64,000 bases of DNA from CAIYRG01 sp964494505 (GCA_964494505.1 CAZBRO010000010.1:62001-126000), one strand, 5' to 3'; shown: positions 16,127 through 24,975, numbered from the stretch's first letter. Notes: a model not told the origin generated them from the letters alone. Program-made: numbers and translations.

Positions 16127-17101
16127 ATGAAGTTCACACGTTCCGCATTAGCGCGGCGCGCCGCCATTGCGATCCTTGCCGCATCCGCCGCGGCATTTCC
16201 GCAGGTCGCCGCCGCGCAAACCAGTCCCCTGGTCGGGACATGGAACCTGGTCCCCGAAAAGTCGACCCCGCCGCGCTTTAAGAGCATGACGCTGACGTTC
16301 GCCGATGCGACGACCATGAACGAGGACGGAGTCGACGTACAGGGCAAGCCCGTCAAAGGCAGCTTTGCCGCGATCACCGACGGGAAGCCTCACCCCATCA
16401 CGGGCATCTCGGACTTCGATTCCGGCTCGTGGACCCGCTATGGCGACTTCAACACCAGCTATACGTACATGAAGGGCAAATCGATCTTGATCCTCGGGAC
16501 CCGCGCACTCTCCCCCGACGGCAAGACGCTGACCTTCCATGAACAGATTTACGACCGCAGCGGAAAGCTGACGTCCACCGCGGTGTTGGTCTTCGACAAT
16601 CCCAACGTGAAGCTTGCAAGCGTCACCCCGGCCGCGCCCGTTGCCCCGCCGGTGCCGACTGGGCCGACAGCGGACGAGACGACCGGCGCCGCCGCGATGC
16701 AAAAGGGCGACGCTGATGCCGCGATTGCCGCCTATACGCTGGCGCTCGACAAGAAGGAGCCCGGCTCGAACCTGCCCTACGATTACGTCATGCGCGGCGT
16801 CGCCTATGCCAAGAAGGACCAGTACGAACAGGCTGTCGCCGATTTCGACGCCGCCGTGATGATGAAGCCGGACTATGTCGAGGCGCGTTTCCGCCGCGGC
16901 GGCACGCGGTTGCAGTTGAGGCAATATGAGGGTGCGGCGGACGATATGAGCGCCGTCATCCAGGCCGAGCCGATGAACGCCATGGCCTATTGGATGCGCG
17001 GCCGCTCCTTCTATTTCCTCAATATGGACGCCGCCGCCGACGATGCGAAAGCCTGCGCGCTGGACAAGCAATTGTGCCCTCAACCCGGGGCCGGCAAGTA
17101 G
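16127..17101 (+). CDS. Exported lipocalin-like domain fused to TPR repeats
   Basis: 324 residues from ATG 16127 (GAGGAA upstream). Signal peptide about 1-32 (ending AAAQ). Residues about 35-160 form a lipocalin-like domain starting with the diagnostic SPLVGTWNLV and containing GKTLTFHEQIYDRSGKLTST. After a Pro/Ala linker, residues about 180-310 contain three tetratricopeptide repeats (GDADAAIAAYTLAL, YEQAVADFDAAVMMKPDYVEA, YEGAADDMSAVIQAEPMNAMA). The domain combination suggests a periplasmic protein-interaction factor with a small hydrophobic-ligand pocket. No family name is known to me for the fusion. It converges on the MBL gene with 3 nt between stops. Confidence 0.8.
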   Translation: MKFTRSALARRAAIAILAASAAAFPQVAAAQTSPLVGTWNLVPEKSTPPRFKSMTLTFADATTMNEDGVDVQGKPVKGSFAAITDGKPHPITGISDFDSGSWTRYGDFNTSYTYMKGKSILILGTRALSPDGKTLTFHEQIYDRSGKLTSTAVLVFDNPNVKLASVTPAAPVAPPVPTGPTADETTGAAAMQKGDADAAIAAYTLALDKKEPGSNLPYDYVMRGVAYAKKDQYEQAVADFDAAVMMKPDYVEARFRRGGTRLQLRQYEGAADDMSAVIQAEPMNAMAYWMRGRSFYFLNMDAAADDAKACALDKQLCPQPGAGK

Positions 17102-17104
17102 AAG

Positions 17105-17998
17105 CTACTGCACCTGCGTGCACTGGAGATCGGCGCCGACCGTGAGCGGGCCGGTGTAGCTTTTCTTCACGTCCGCGACGGCGGCATCGAGATCAAATTG
17201 CGCGATATGGCTTAAGACCAGATGCTTGGGTTTGGCGCTTTGCGCGACCTGGCCGACGACGATGGGCAGAGCCTGGTTGGGATTGTTCGCGCCGACACCG
17301 ATGGCCAGATGCATGATGAGAAGATCCGCGCCCCTCGCGAAGTCGGGGAAGCGTGGATTGGTCCCGTTCTGATCCGAGCTGAAGACGACCGTTCTGCCCT
17401 GCGTCTCCACCCGGTAGGCCAAGTTCGGAAGATTGCCGTGCGGTATTCCCATGGCTGTCACCTTGATCCCGCCCTGGTCGTAGACGGTGGTGGCCTCGGG
17501 TTTGGTCACGTCGACGACGCTCGCGTTGAGCTTGACGCCCGGGCCCGGCCCCATGAGCGAACCCAGGACCTCGAACGAACCGCTCTTCGGATCGAACGAG
17601 CGGTTGAGAAAATCGGAAAAGCTCGGCGCTGCCTCGTTGCCCGATGGGCCCACGATTGGGAGCGTACCCTCGCGCGTCATACGGCCCGACCAGAGGATAC
17701 CGGCCAAATCCGAAACATGGTCAGGATGCAGATGACTGACCAGGATCATCTTGAGATCGCTGAACTTGGCGCCCGATTGGCCGAAGCGGACATAGGCCCC
17801 GCCGCCCGCATCGAGCAGAATGTTGGCCTGATTGCCGACCCAGAGGAGGTAGCTGGTATTGGACCGGTCCTTGAGGAATCCGGGGGCGCCGGAACCGAGA
17901 ATCTGAACGGCGATGGGATTGCCGGCACAGCTTTGCGCAAGCGCGCCCGACGAGGCCGCGGCACAGGCAAGTAGCCCAAGCATGAGCGAACGAAGCAT
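17105..17998 (-). CDS. Exported MBL-fold metallo-hydrolase
   Basis: 297 residues after GGGAGG, with signal peptide MLRSLMLGLLACAAASSGALAQ. Metallo-beta-lactamase fold with the complete His motif SHLHPDHVSD (His89, His91, Asp93, His94), GIPHGNLPNLAYRVE further on, FSSDQNGTN and a final HLVLSHI. This resembles the RNase Z / arylsulfatase-like MBL subgroup acting on small esters, lactones or phosphoesters. A disulfide may exist between Cys24 of the mature start and the C-terminal Cys (LQCTQVQ). Upstream on the same strand lies a cupin gene 29 nt away, so they may be co-transcribed. Confidence 0.85.
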   Translation of the reverse strand: MLRSLMLGLLACAAASSGALAQSCAGNPIAVQILGSGAPGFLKDRSNTSYLLWVGNQANILLDAGGGAYVRFGQSGAKFSDLKMILVSHLHPDHVSDLAGILWSGRMTREGTLPIVGPSGNEAAPSFSDFLNRSFDPKSGSFEVLGSLMGPGPGVKLNASVVDVTKPEATTVYDQGGIKVTAMGIPHGNLPNLAYRVETQGRTVVFSSDQNGTNPRFPDFARGADLLIMHLAIGVGANNPNQALPIVVGQVAQSAKPKHLVLSHIAQFDLDAAVADVKKSYTGPLTVGADLQCTQVQ

Positions 17999-18027
17999 GA
18001 TGCACCTCCCGTATTGAGCAGCGGCCG

Positions 18028-18723
18028 CTATTTGATCTCGAATTCAATGAATTCCAAACGCGTCTTGCCGGTGTTCTTGATGGTGCGCGTGACGCCGCCG
18101 TCCTGCCAGAAGAAATCGCCCTGACGCGGGCCCATCGTGCGATCCGCTGAACCGGGCACGCTTTCGACGAATTCGTCGTTGCTCAGGATGATGCGCACGC
18201 CGGGCGCATTCTGGGTGATCTGCGGCGCCGATTGGCCGGGCTCCAGCGTCAGCCGCCAGACGCGCACACGCTCGTTGTCGATTTCCTGTTTATAGGCGCC
18301 GCCCCGGGCTGCGGGGGCAATCCCGCTCGGCTTGCCGGTGAACAGGACGGAGATATTGTGGAACGGGGTCGGCCCGACATTGCTCGCCTTGTGCGTGCGC
18401 ATTCCGTTCTTGACATAGTCGGTATAGGTGACGCGCCCCGACTCGCCGCGTTGCGGTTTGCTCACATCCTTCGAGCCGAAATTCTGGTTGGTCATGTCGG
18501 CGGCGCCGATATTAACCGACACCTGATCGAAGGAATGGATGTGATAGCCGGTGTTATGTCCGGGCAGCACATTCACGTTCAGCAACGTGACGTACTCGTT
18601 GTGGAAGACGGGCAGATGAAAGGGGGCCTTCATCATCGGAACGGGCACTTCTTCCTGAGCGACGGACGGCGCCGCCAGGGCGAGAGCGAGTGCCGCAAAG
18701 GAAACTGCAAAAAAACGCTTCAT
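18028..18723 (-). CDS. Exported cupin-domain protein
   Basis: 231 residues from ATG 18723 with GGGAGG upstream; signal peptide MKRFFAVSFAALALALAAPSVA. The first cupin motif is recognisable around LPGHNTGYHIHSFDQVSVNIG and a second barrel around RVWRLTLEPGQSAPQITQNAPGVRIILSN, so it is bicupin-like, although the second barrel lacks a clear metal-binding histidine pair. Cupins of this sort bind metals or small ligands. It probably forms a two-gene unit with the downstream MBL hydrolase. The substrate is unknown. Confidence 0.78.
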   Translation of the reverse strand: MKRFFAVSFAALALALAAPSVAQEEVPVPMMKAPFHLPVFHNEYVTLLNVNVLPGHNTGYHIHSFDQVSVNIGAADMTNQNFGSKDVSKPQRGESGRVTYTDYVKNGMRTHKASNVGPTPFHNISVLFTGKPSGIAPAARGGAYKQEIDNERVRVWRLTLEPGQSAPQITQNAPGVRIILSNDEFVESVPGSADRTMGPRQGDFFWQDGGVTRTIKNTGKTRLEFIEFEIK

Positions 18724-18832
18724 CTGTAGGGCCTCCCGGGATCGTCTTTGGCGTGACGCTACCGATTTTCGCTGCGACGTGCCAGCGTGATCGAAGCGCA
18801 AATGCTTCGGCAAGCACAGCATGAGGGCGAAG

Positions 18833-18865
18833 AAAAAACGGGCGGGGAGATGAAGCCCCGCCCGT
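18833..18865 (-). terminator. Rho-independent terminator of the minus-strand esterase gene
   Basis: On the minus strand ACGGGCGGGG and CCCCGCCCGT form a perfect 10-bp stem with an 8-nt loop, followed directly by TTTTTTC. It lies 26 nt after the stop of the gene ending at 18891. A textbook intrinsic terminator, and the clearest in the window. Confidence 0.92.
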
Positions 18866-18890
18866 CAAAACTGCAAGCACGAAAGAACGC

Positions 18891-19832
18891 TCAGTTCGAT
18901 GCCGACTTCACATTGCCCGCCTGCTTCTTCAGCCAGGGGCCAAGCAGATCGGTCAGCTGCGTCTCGCCCATGCCGACGGAATAAATCTGCGACATGTGAT
19001 TGTGCGTCTTCATCACATGGAAGAAATGATCGTGCCCCATGTCGGTCAGCACTTTATGGATCATCTCGCCCTGCGCGATCTGCGGCGTTTCCGGATCCCA
19101 TTCGGCGCGGGTGAAGAACAGCGGAATATTCGTCTTCTTCAACCCGTCGACCGACGACCAATATTTGATCTTCTCCGGATCGTTGCCGAAAATACCACCG
19201 GAACGGGACTCGTAACCTCCCGAGGTCATCACCGCGCCGATGATGCCTCCGCCGGGCTTGTAGTAATAGTCCGGGTGCGACACGTAGAGGCCGACAAGGC
19301 TCGCCCCCGCCGAATGACCCCAAAGGAAAATCTTGTTCGGGTCGCCGCCATATTTGGACGCGTTCTTCGCGACCCAGGCGAGGGCGTCGCGCGCGTCCTC
19401 GACCTGCGTCGGGAGAACGTTCTTGGGCGCAAGGCGGTAATTGATCTCAACGCCGACCATGCCCTGCTCGTTCGCCCACTTCAGCAGATTGTCGTTCGAG
19501 AATTGATTTGGCGTGTGCTTGTCGCCGCCGGTGAAGCCTCCGCCATGGACGAACACGAGCACCGGGCGTGCGCCGGCCGTCTTGCCGTCCCAGATCACAT
19601 CCACTTTCTGCAGCGGGTCCGAGCCATAGGCGATGTCGCGTTCGACCTTGAGGCCTGCGACGGATGCGGGGTCCTTCGGCTGCAGCGGCTCGAAGATCTT
19701 GTGCGTCGCGCCGGCGTCATTGACATGGCCCATCGCGGCCACGGCTTTGGCCACATCGGGCGGCAGGTCGGCGCGCGCGATGGCAGGCAATGCAAGGGCA
19801 GCCGCGGCAAGCGGAACGATGAAACGCTTCAT
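18891..19832 (-). CDS. Exported alpha/beta hydrolase (carboxylesterase/lipase-like)
   Basis: 313 residues with GGAGG upstream and signal peptide MKRFIVPLAAAALALPAIARA. BD-FAE/HSL-like esterase: oxyanion HGGG in LVFVHGGGFTGGDKHTP, nucleophile elbow LWGHSAGASLVGL, acid strand FFTRAEWDPETP, and a late His in MGHDHFFHVMKTHNHMS. Probably a periplasmic esterase for small acyl or feruloyl-type esters; the substrate is not assignable. It ends in a strong intrinsic terminator and is probably monocistronic. Confidence 0.87.
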   Translation of the reverse strand: MKRFIVPLAAAALALPAIARADLPPDVAKAVAAMGHVNDAGATHKIFEPLQPKDPASVAGLKVERDIAYGSDPLQKVDVIWDGKTAGARPVLVFVHGGGFTGGDKHTPNQFSNDNLLKWANEQGMVGVEINYRLAPKNVLPTQVEDARDALAWVAKNASKYGGDPNKIFLWGHSAGASLVGLYVSHPDYYYKPGGGIIGAVMTSGGYESRSGGIFGNDPEKIKYWSSVDGLKKTNIPLFFTRAEWDPETPQIAQGEMIHKVLTDMGHDHFFHVMKTHNHMSQIYSVGMGETQLTDLLGPWLKKQAGNVKSASN

Positions 19833-19901
19833 GGGTGTTTCCTCCGGTAACGCGAATGACGGGCCGGAACTATAGGCGGTCCAGTCCTTATTCGCTATTC
19901 G

Positions 19902-20837
19902 CTACTTCATCCCGTCCCGCACGGCATGTGCGGCCGCTGCGATGGCATCGTTGGCCAGCGGGATCAGACCGGGCATGGAAAAGAAGCCGTGGATCATGGT
20001 CGGATAATCGACATGGGACACCGGCACGCCCGCCGCCTTGAGCTTCTTGCCATAGGCCATGCCTTCGTCCCGCAACGGATCGAAACCTGCGGTCACGATA
20101 TAGGCCGGGGGAAGTCCGCCGGCATCGGGTGCGTCGAGCGGTGACAGGCGCGGGTCGGAACGGTCCACGCCCGGCGGCACATAATGGCCGCGGAACCAAT
20201 CGATAGTCCGGTTGTCGAGGAAATAGCCCGTGCCGAAAGGGCGCTTGGAATGATCGCGTCCCATCCGCACGACGGGATAGATCAGAAGCTGGAATGCGAT
20301 CGAGGGAGGGCCCTTGTTCGCCTTGGCGAGGAGGCACGTCACGGCGGCAAGGTTGGCGCCGGCGGAATCGCCCCCGACGGCGATACGGTTCGGGTCCACG
20401 CCCAAATCGGGCGCGTGTGCTTCGACCCACGCTGCCGCCGCGTAACAATCTTCCACAGCAGCCGGAAATGGGTGCTCGGGGGCGAGCCGGTAATCGACGG
20501 AAATCACGCGGCATGAACTCTCATTGGCGAGCGTCCGGCAGAGCCCGTCATAGCAATCGAGGTCACCGAGGACGAAACCGCCGCCATGGAAATAGACCAG
20601 CGCCGGAAGGGCCGCGCCGCCTGCCGCAACCGGCGTATAGACCCGCAGCGGAATGGGACCTGCCGGTCCTTCGGCCTTCATGTCTTCGATCCTGCCGATC
20701 GCCGAAGATCTGGGATCGGCCAGCTGGCAGAACGCTTTGAACTCCGCCCGGGCCTCGGCTGGCGACTTCTGCCATGTCGGATAATCGGCAAGTCCCGGAA
20801 TTTGCTGGAACAGCGCCTGAATCACGGGGTCGAGCAT
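19902..20837 (-). CDS. Cytosolic HSL-family alpha/beta hydrolase (esterase)
   Basis: 311 residues; GGGAGA precedes the ATG; no signal peptide. Hormone-sensitive-lipase family hallmarks: YFHGGGFVLGDLDCYDG (HGGG), VDYRLAPEHPFPAA, nucleophile AVGGDSAGANLAAV, acid in GFDPLRDEGMAYG, and a His in YPTMIHGFFSM. Hydrolyses short- to medium-chain carboxyl esters. It is of normal family length. It is separate from the preceding exported esterase, and there is no clear operon partner. Confidence 0.88.
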   Translation of the reverse strand: MLDPVIQALFQQIPGLADYPTWQKSPAEARAEFKAFCQLADPRSSAIGRIEDMKAEGPAGPIPLRVYTPVAAGGAALPALVYFHGGGFVLGDLDCYDGLCRTLANESSCRVISVDYRLAPEHPFPAAVEDCYAAAAWVEAHAPDLGVDPNRIAVGGDSAGANLAAVTCLLAKANKGPPSIAFQLLIYPVVRMGRDHSKRPFGTGYFLDNRTIDWFRGHYVPPGVDRSDPRLSPLDAPDAGGLPPAYIVTAGFDPLRDEGMAYGKKLKAAGVPVSHVDYPTMIHGFFSMPGLIPLANDAIAAAAHAVRDGMK

Positions 20838-20932
20838 GGAATCTCCCTACCGCACGGACCGCGCGGGCACTGAGGAGAACCATACTCCCTTTTCCATCGG
20901 CCGGCAGAGAACGCGGCGCCCTCGGCCGTGCG

Positions 20933-21139
20933 TCAGTGGATGGCGATCTTGGCGTAGGGATCGATCCGCTTGGCCGCGATATCGTCGAGAATGGCCAGCA
21001 GCGCCCGCCATACCGAAGCCCGCTCTTCGAGCCCATCCTGTTCCAGGCTCGCGATGGTGCGCTCGGCCACCTCGGCAACCAGGTCGCCAAACTCCTCGTT
21101 CAGTTCGGCCGCCAGGCGGCAGGCTTCTTGAGCGCCCAT
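20933..21139 (-). CDS. Small conserved-looking helical hypothetical protein
   Basis: 68 residues starting at ATG 21139, chosen because GGAG lies 8 nt upstream; an 11-residue longer reading exists. Acidic, leucine-rich and helical (ACRLAAELNEEFGDLVAEVAERTIASLEQDG), with no signal peptide or Cys. It lies 45 nt downstream of the DUF924 gene on the same strand, which suggests a shared transcript. No family recognised. Confidence 0.6.
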   Translation of the reverse strand: MGAQEACRLAAELNEEFGDLVAEVAERTIASLEQDGLEERASVWRALLAILDDIAAKRIDPYAKIAIH

Positions 21140-21184
21140 CGATGTCTCCAGGATGGATTTATGGTTAAGCACGAAAGGGAACGA

Positions 21185-21736
21185 TCAAAACCCAATCGGG
21201 TTCGTTTTGAGAAACGCGATTTCTTCAGGGGTGCTGTCGCGGCCAAGCGCAGCGTTGCGGGCCGGGAAGCGGCCGAAGCGGGCAATCCCATCGCGGTGAC
21301 GGCGCGAGAAGGGATAGGAGTAATGGGCTTCTCCCAGCCGCTCGCCGGTCAGGCGGACGCATTCGTCCTGGTCTTTCAGATCCTCCGAATGCATCAGCGG
21401 CAGGTAGAAGAAATTGCGCACGCTCATGGGCGCCTCCAGATCGAACCCCCGGGCAATGGCGTGGTGAGCGGTTTCCCGCGCCTTGGCGTCGGTCAGGAAG
21501 GCATCCGCCGTGCCCCGGAACATGTTGCGGGGAAATTGGTCGGTTAAGATGATGAGCGCGAGCGCGCCCTCCATGGTTGCCGGCCAGAGATCGCAGGCGC
21601 CTTCGCGGCAGGCGCGCCAAGTCTCCTCGAAACGGGCCTGGATGGCCGCGTCCAGGCCGGCATCGGTCGCGAACCAGCGGTGCTGAGGAGTTTCCTTGAG
21701 CCAGAAATCAAGGATTTCCTTGGGCGTTGCGATCAT
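21185..21736 (-). CDS. DUF924 family protein
   Basis: 183 residues from ATG 21736; the codon before it is GTG, an alternative start. DUF924 signatures: EILDFWLKETPQHRWFATDAGLDAAI, ALALIILTDQFPRNMFRGTADAF, FYLPLMHSEDLKDQDECV and RRHRDGIARFGRFPARNAALGR. The family is widespread in Proteobacteria, helical and TPR-like, and of unknown function. Length is normal. Divergent from coaBC. Confidence 0.9.
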   Translation of the reverse strand: MIATPKEILDFWLKETPQHRWFATDAGLDAAIQARFEETWRACREGACDLWPATMEGALALIILTDQFPRNMFRGTADAFLTDAKARETAHHAIARGFDLEAPMSVRNFFYLPLMHSEDLKDQDECVRLTGERLGEAHYSYPFSRRHRDGIARFGRFPARNAALGRDSTPEEIAFLKTNPIGF

Positions 21737-21869
21737 CACGCGGGGTCTCCGGCGGCAAAGAATGCGCCTTTCTACATTCCAGAATTGTTACGCGAAAGGA
21801 ACTACACTTTTGGAACGTATTTCGATATATATACCATTCTGGCCATGGATTTTATGGGAGTCTTGAACT

Positions 21870-23072
21870 TTGACGCTCGACGGCAAACGCGTCCTTCTCA
21901 TCATCGGCGGAGGCATCGCGGCCTATAAGACGCTTGAGCTGATCCGCCGGTTGCGCGAGCGCGGAGCGGCTGTGCGTGCGATTCTGACCGAGGCCGGGAG
22001 CCGCTTTGTGACGGCGCTTTCGGTGGCGTCCCTGACCGGCAACAAGGTCTATCAGGAACTGTTCGATCTGACCGCGGAGTCCGAGATGGGCCATATCGCG
22101 CTTTCGCGCGCGGCCGATCTCGTGGTGGTGGCCCCGGCCACGGCCGATTTGATGGCGAAACTCGCGGCCGGTCTCGCGCCCGACCTTGCCTCGACGGCGC
22201 TGCTCGCGACCGACAAGCCGGTGCTGCTGGCGCCTGCCATGAATGTGCGGATGTGGGAGCACGCCGCCACCAAACGGAACGCGGCGGCTCTGAAAGCCGA
22301 CGGTGTCCATGTGGTCGGTCCCAATGCGGGAGAGATGGCCTGCGGCGAGTTCGGCTTGGGCCGCATGGCCGAACCGGACGAAATCGTCGCCGCCATCGAG
22401 GGGCTGCTGCATCCCGATACGCGCCTGGCCGGTCTGAAAGCCCTGGTTACGGCCGGGCCGACGCATGAGCCTATCGACCCCGTCCGCTACATCGCCAACC
22501 GTTCGTCCGGCAAACAGGGCTACGCCGTCGCGGCGGCCCTGTCGGAAGCAGGCGCGGATACGGTGCTGATTTCTGGCCCGGTGAATATTGCGCCGCCGCC
22601 CCGCGTGAAGCTCGTCCGGGTCGAGACCGCACGTGAAATGTGGGCGGCCACGGAGGCCGAACTTCCCCTCGACCTCGCCGTCTGCGCCGCTGCCGTGGCC
22701 GACTGGCGCACTGAATCGACGGCAGCCGCGAAAATCAAGAAACTGAACGCAGCCCCGACCCTTTCGCTCGTGGAGAACCCCGACATTCTGGCCGGGCTTT
22801 CCCGCCATGCCACGGAGCGGCCCAAACTGGTGATCGGCTTTGCTGCGGAAACCGACGACCTGATCGCCAACGCCACCGCCAAGCGCCTTGCCAAGGGCTG
22901 CGACTGGATCCTCGCCAACGATGTCTCGAAAGGCGTCATGGGCAGCGATGACAACCGCGTGCATCTGCTGACGGCAGCCGGGGCCGAAGCGTGGCCGGAG
23001 ATGCGCAAGGCCGACGTTGCGCACCATCTGGTAGACCGCATCGCCGCCCACTTCGGAAGGAGCGCGGCATGA
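21870..23072 (+). CDS. coaBC: Bifunctional phosphopantothenoylcysteine decarboxylase/phosphopantothenate-cysteine ligase
   Basis: 400 residues from a TTG start with GGGAG about 8 nt upstream. CoaC flavoprotein half: IGGGIAAYKTLELIRRLRERG, the LSRAADLVVVAPATADLMAKLA region, the PAMNVRMW active-site motif and GEMACGEFGLGRM with its catalytic Cys. CoaB half from about 190: KALVTAGPTHEPIDPVRYIANRSSGKQGYA and AAVADWR, then KNPD-like VENPDILAGL. Catalyses two steps of coenzyme A synthesis in the cytosol. It overlaps dut by 4 nt (ATGA), so the two are translationally coupled; this pair is common in alphaproteobacteria. Confidence 0.96.
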   Translation: MTLDGKRVLLIIGGGIAAYKTLELIRRLRERGAAVRAILTEAGSRFVTALSVASLTGNKVYQELFDLTAESEMGHIALSRAADLVVVAPATADLMAKLAAGLAPDLASTALLATDKPVLLAPAMNVRMWEHAATKRNAAALKADGVHVVGPNAGEMACGEFGLGRMAEPDEIVAAIEGLLHPDTRLAGLKALVTAGPTHEPIDPVRYIANRSSGKQGYAVAAALSEAGADTVLISGPVNIAPPPRVKLVRVETAREMWAATEAELPLDLAVCAAAVADWRTESTAAAKIKKLNAAPTLSLVENPDILAGLSRHATERPKLVIGFAAETDDLIANATAKRLAKGCDWILANDVSKGVMGSDDNRVHLLTAAGAEAWPEMRKADVAHHLVDRIAAHFGRSAA

Positions 23073-23515
23073 AGGTCGCCATCCGCCGCCTGCCGCACGG
23101 GATCGACCTGCCGCTTCCGGCCTATGCGACGGCGGGCGCCGCGGGGCTCGATCTGTTTGCGGCCGTGGAGGCCGAACTCGTGCTGGCGCCAGGGCGTTTT
23201 CTTTCGGTGCCCACGGGGATCGCGATCGCGCTTCCCGATGGCTTCGAGGCTCAACTGCGCCCGCGTTCCGGGTTGGCGCTCCGCCATGGGGTCACCGTGT
23301 TGAACGCGCCCGGCACCATCGATTCCGATTACCGCGGCGAAGTCATGGCTATCCTGATCAATCACGGTACCGAACCCTTCGCCATCGCGCGCGGGATGAA
23401 GATCGCGCAGCTGGTCGTTGCAGCTCATGCCCGGGTCGAGTGGAGCGAAACGACTGTGCTGGATGGGAGCGTCCGCGGTGCGGGCGGTTTCGGTTCGACC
23501 GGGCTTGGCGTCTGA
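23069..23515 (+). CDS. dut: Deoxyuridine 5'-triphosphate nucleotidohydrolase
   Basis: 148 residues starting at ATG 23069 inside the coaBC stop. All five trimeric dUTPase motifs are present: AGAAGLDLFAA (1), RPRSGLALRHG (2), NAPGTIDSDYRGEV (3), RGMKIAQLVV (4) and GAGGFGSTG (5, the flexible C-terminal arm). Converts dUTP to dUMP and PPi, limiting uracil misincorporation and feeding thymidylate synthesis. Normal length. Confidence 0.97.
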   Translation: MKVAIRRLPHGIDLPLPAYATAGAAGLDLFAAVEAELVLAPGRFLSVPTGIAIALPDGFEAQLRPRSGLALRHGVTVLNAPGTIDSDYRGEVMAILINHGTEPFAIARGMKIAQLVVAAHARVEWSETTVLDGSVRGAGGFGSTGLGV

Positions 23516-23530
23516 AGGGGGATTGGGGGA

Positions 23531-23989
23531 ATGTTTCGCTTGTCGCGTAAGACCATGCTGGCGCTCGAAGCGGTGATCGACATCGCTTACAACGCGCGGC
23601 CCGAGCCGGTACAGGCCAAGGAAATCACCGCGCGCCAGGGCGTCCCGCAGCGCTATCTCGAACAAGTGATGCAGCAACTGGTGCGTGCCGGCATCCTGAA
23701 AGGCGTGCGCGGTCCGCGCGGCGGATACCGGCTCGCCCGCGAGCGGCGCCGCATCAGCGTCGGCGATGTCGTGCGGATCGCCATGAGCCTTGACGACAGT
23801 GAGGAGAACTTCGACGGCGGCTCCGAGCTTGGCCGCCGCGTCGTGGTGCCCCTAGTCGCCTCGCTGCAGGAAGAAGTGATGAAGAAGCTCGACGACATCT
23901 CCATCGAGGACATTTGCAAGCGCGCCCGCGTGGAAGGGCTTGACTGCGGGACGCCTCAACCACCTGATACCGCCGATTTCATCATTTGA
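23531..23989 (+). CDS. Rrf2-family transcriptional regulator (CymR/CysR-like candidate)
   Basis: 152 residues after GGGGGA. N-terminal winged helix: RLSRKTMLALEAVIDIAYNA, AKEITARQGVPQRYLEQVMQQLVRAGILKGVRGPRGGYRLA. Only two cysteines (129 and 139), both near the C-terminus and not spaced as the three-Cys Fe-S site of IscR, so it is probably a non-cluster Rrf2 protein. It lies directly before cysK. In Bacillus, the Rrf2 protein CymR is controlled by binding CysK; that precedent makes sulfur or cysteine control a reasonable inference here. An autoregulatory site was not identified in the 15-nt gap. Confidence 0.88.
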   Translation: MFRLSRKTMLALEAVIDIAYNARPEPVQAKEITARQGVPQRYLEQVMQQLVRAGILKGVRGPRGGYRLARERRRISVGDVVRIAMSLDDSEENFDGGSELGRRVVVPLVASLQEEVMKKLDDISIEDICKRARVEGLDCGTPQPPDTADFII

Positions 23990-24009
23990 ACGGCAGAAGC
24001 GAGGACGCG

Positions 24010-24975
24010 TTGACCACCCCAGAGCACAAACCAGGCCGGGGCCGTATTTACAATTCCATCACGGAAACGATCGGCGACACGCCGCTGGTGCGCATGGCGC
24101 GAATGCCGCAGGCGGCGGGGGTGAAAGCCGATCTGCTGTTCAAGTTGGAATTCTTCAATCCCATCGGCAGCGTCAAGGACCGCATCGGCGTCGCCATGAT
24201 CGACGCGCTGGAGCGGCAGGGAAAGATCACGCCGGGCAAGACCGTGCTGGTGGAACCGACGAGCGGCAACACCGGAATCGCTCTTGCCTTCGTCGCCGCC
24301 GCGCGAGGTTATCATTTGATTCTGGTCATGCCGGAATCCATGTCGCTCGAACGGCGCAAGATGCTGGTGCTGCTGGGCGCGCAGCTTGAATTGACCGAAG
24401 CTTCGAAAGGCATGAAGGGCTCTCTTGCACGCGCCAATGAAATCCTGCGCACCACGCCCCATGCGATCATGCCGCAGCAATTCGAAAATCCGGCGAACCC
24501 CGAGATTCATCGCCTGACCACCGCCGAGGAAATCTGGAACGATACGCAAGGCGGCGTGGATGCGGTCATTTCGGGCGTGGGTACGGGCGGCACCATCACC
24601 GGCGTCGGCCGGGTGCTGAAAGAGCGCAAACCCTCGGTCAGAATGATCGCGGTGGAGCCGGAGGACAGCCCGGTGCTGTCCGGCGGCCAGCCCGGCCCGC
24701 ACAAGATTCAGGGCATCGGTGCGGGGTTCATTCCGGAGATCCTCGACCGTTCGGTGATCGACGAAGTCGTCACCATTTCGAACGAGACCGCCTTCGAGAC
24801 CGCGCGCGCGGCGGCTCGCCTCGAAGGCATCCCGGGCGGGATATCGTCGGGCGCGGCCATCGCGGCCGCGCTCGAAGTGGGTGCGCGGCCCGAGATGGCG
24901 GGCAAGCAGATCGTGACGATCATTCCTTCGTTCGCAGAGCGCTATCTTTCGACCGCTTTGTTCGAGGGGCTGTAG
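24010..24975 (+). CDS. cysK: Cysteine synthase A (O-acetylserine sulfhydrylase)
   Basis: 321 residues, starting at TTG 24010 with GAGGA 8 nt upstream; another TTG at 23986 overlaps the regulator gene. PLP fold type II: SITETIGDTPLVRM, NPIGSVKDRIG with the Schiff-base Lys, the VEPTSGNTGIALA substrate loop, GVGTGGTITGVG phosphate loop, and HKIQGIGAGFIPEIL. Makes L-cysteine from O-acetylserine and sulfide in the cytosol. Its 3' end overlaps the convergent GDPD gene by 56 nt. Confidence 0.95.
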   Translation: MTTPEHKPGRGRIYNSITETIGDTPLVRMARMPQAAGVKADLLFKLEFFNPIGSVKDRIGVAMIDALERQGKITPGKTVLVEPTSGNTGIALAFVAAARGYHLILVMPESMSLERRKMLVLLGAQLELTEASKGMKGSLARANEILRTTPHAIMPQQFENPANPEIHRLTTAEEIWNDTQGGVDAVISGVGTGGTITGVGRVLKERKPSVRMIAVEPEDSPVLSGGQPGPHKIQGIGAGFIPEILDRSVIDEVVTISNETAFETARAAARLEGIPGGISSGAAIAAALEVGARPEMAGKQIVTIIPSFAERYLSTALFEGL

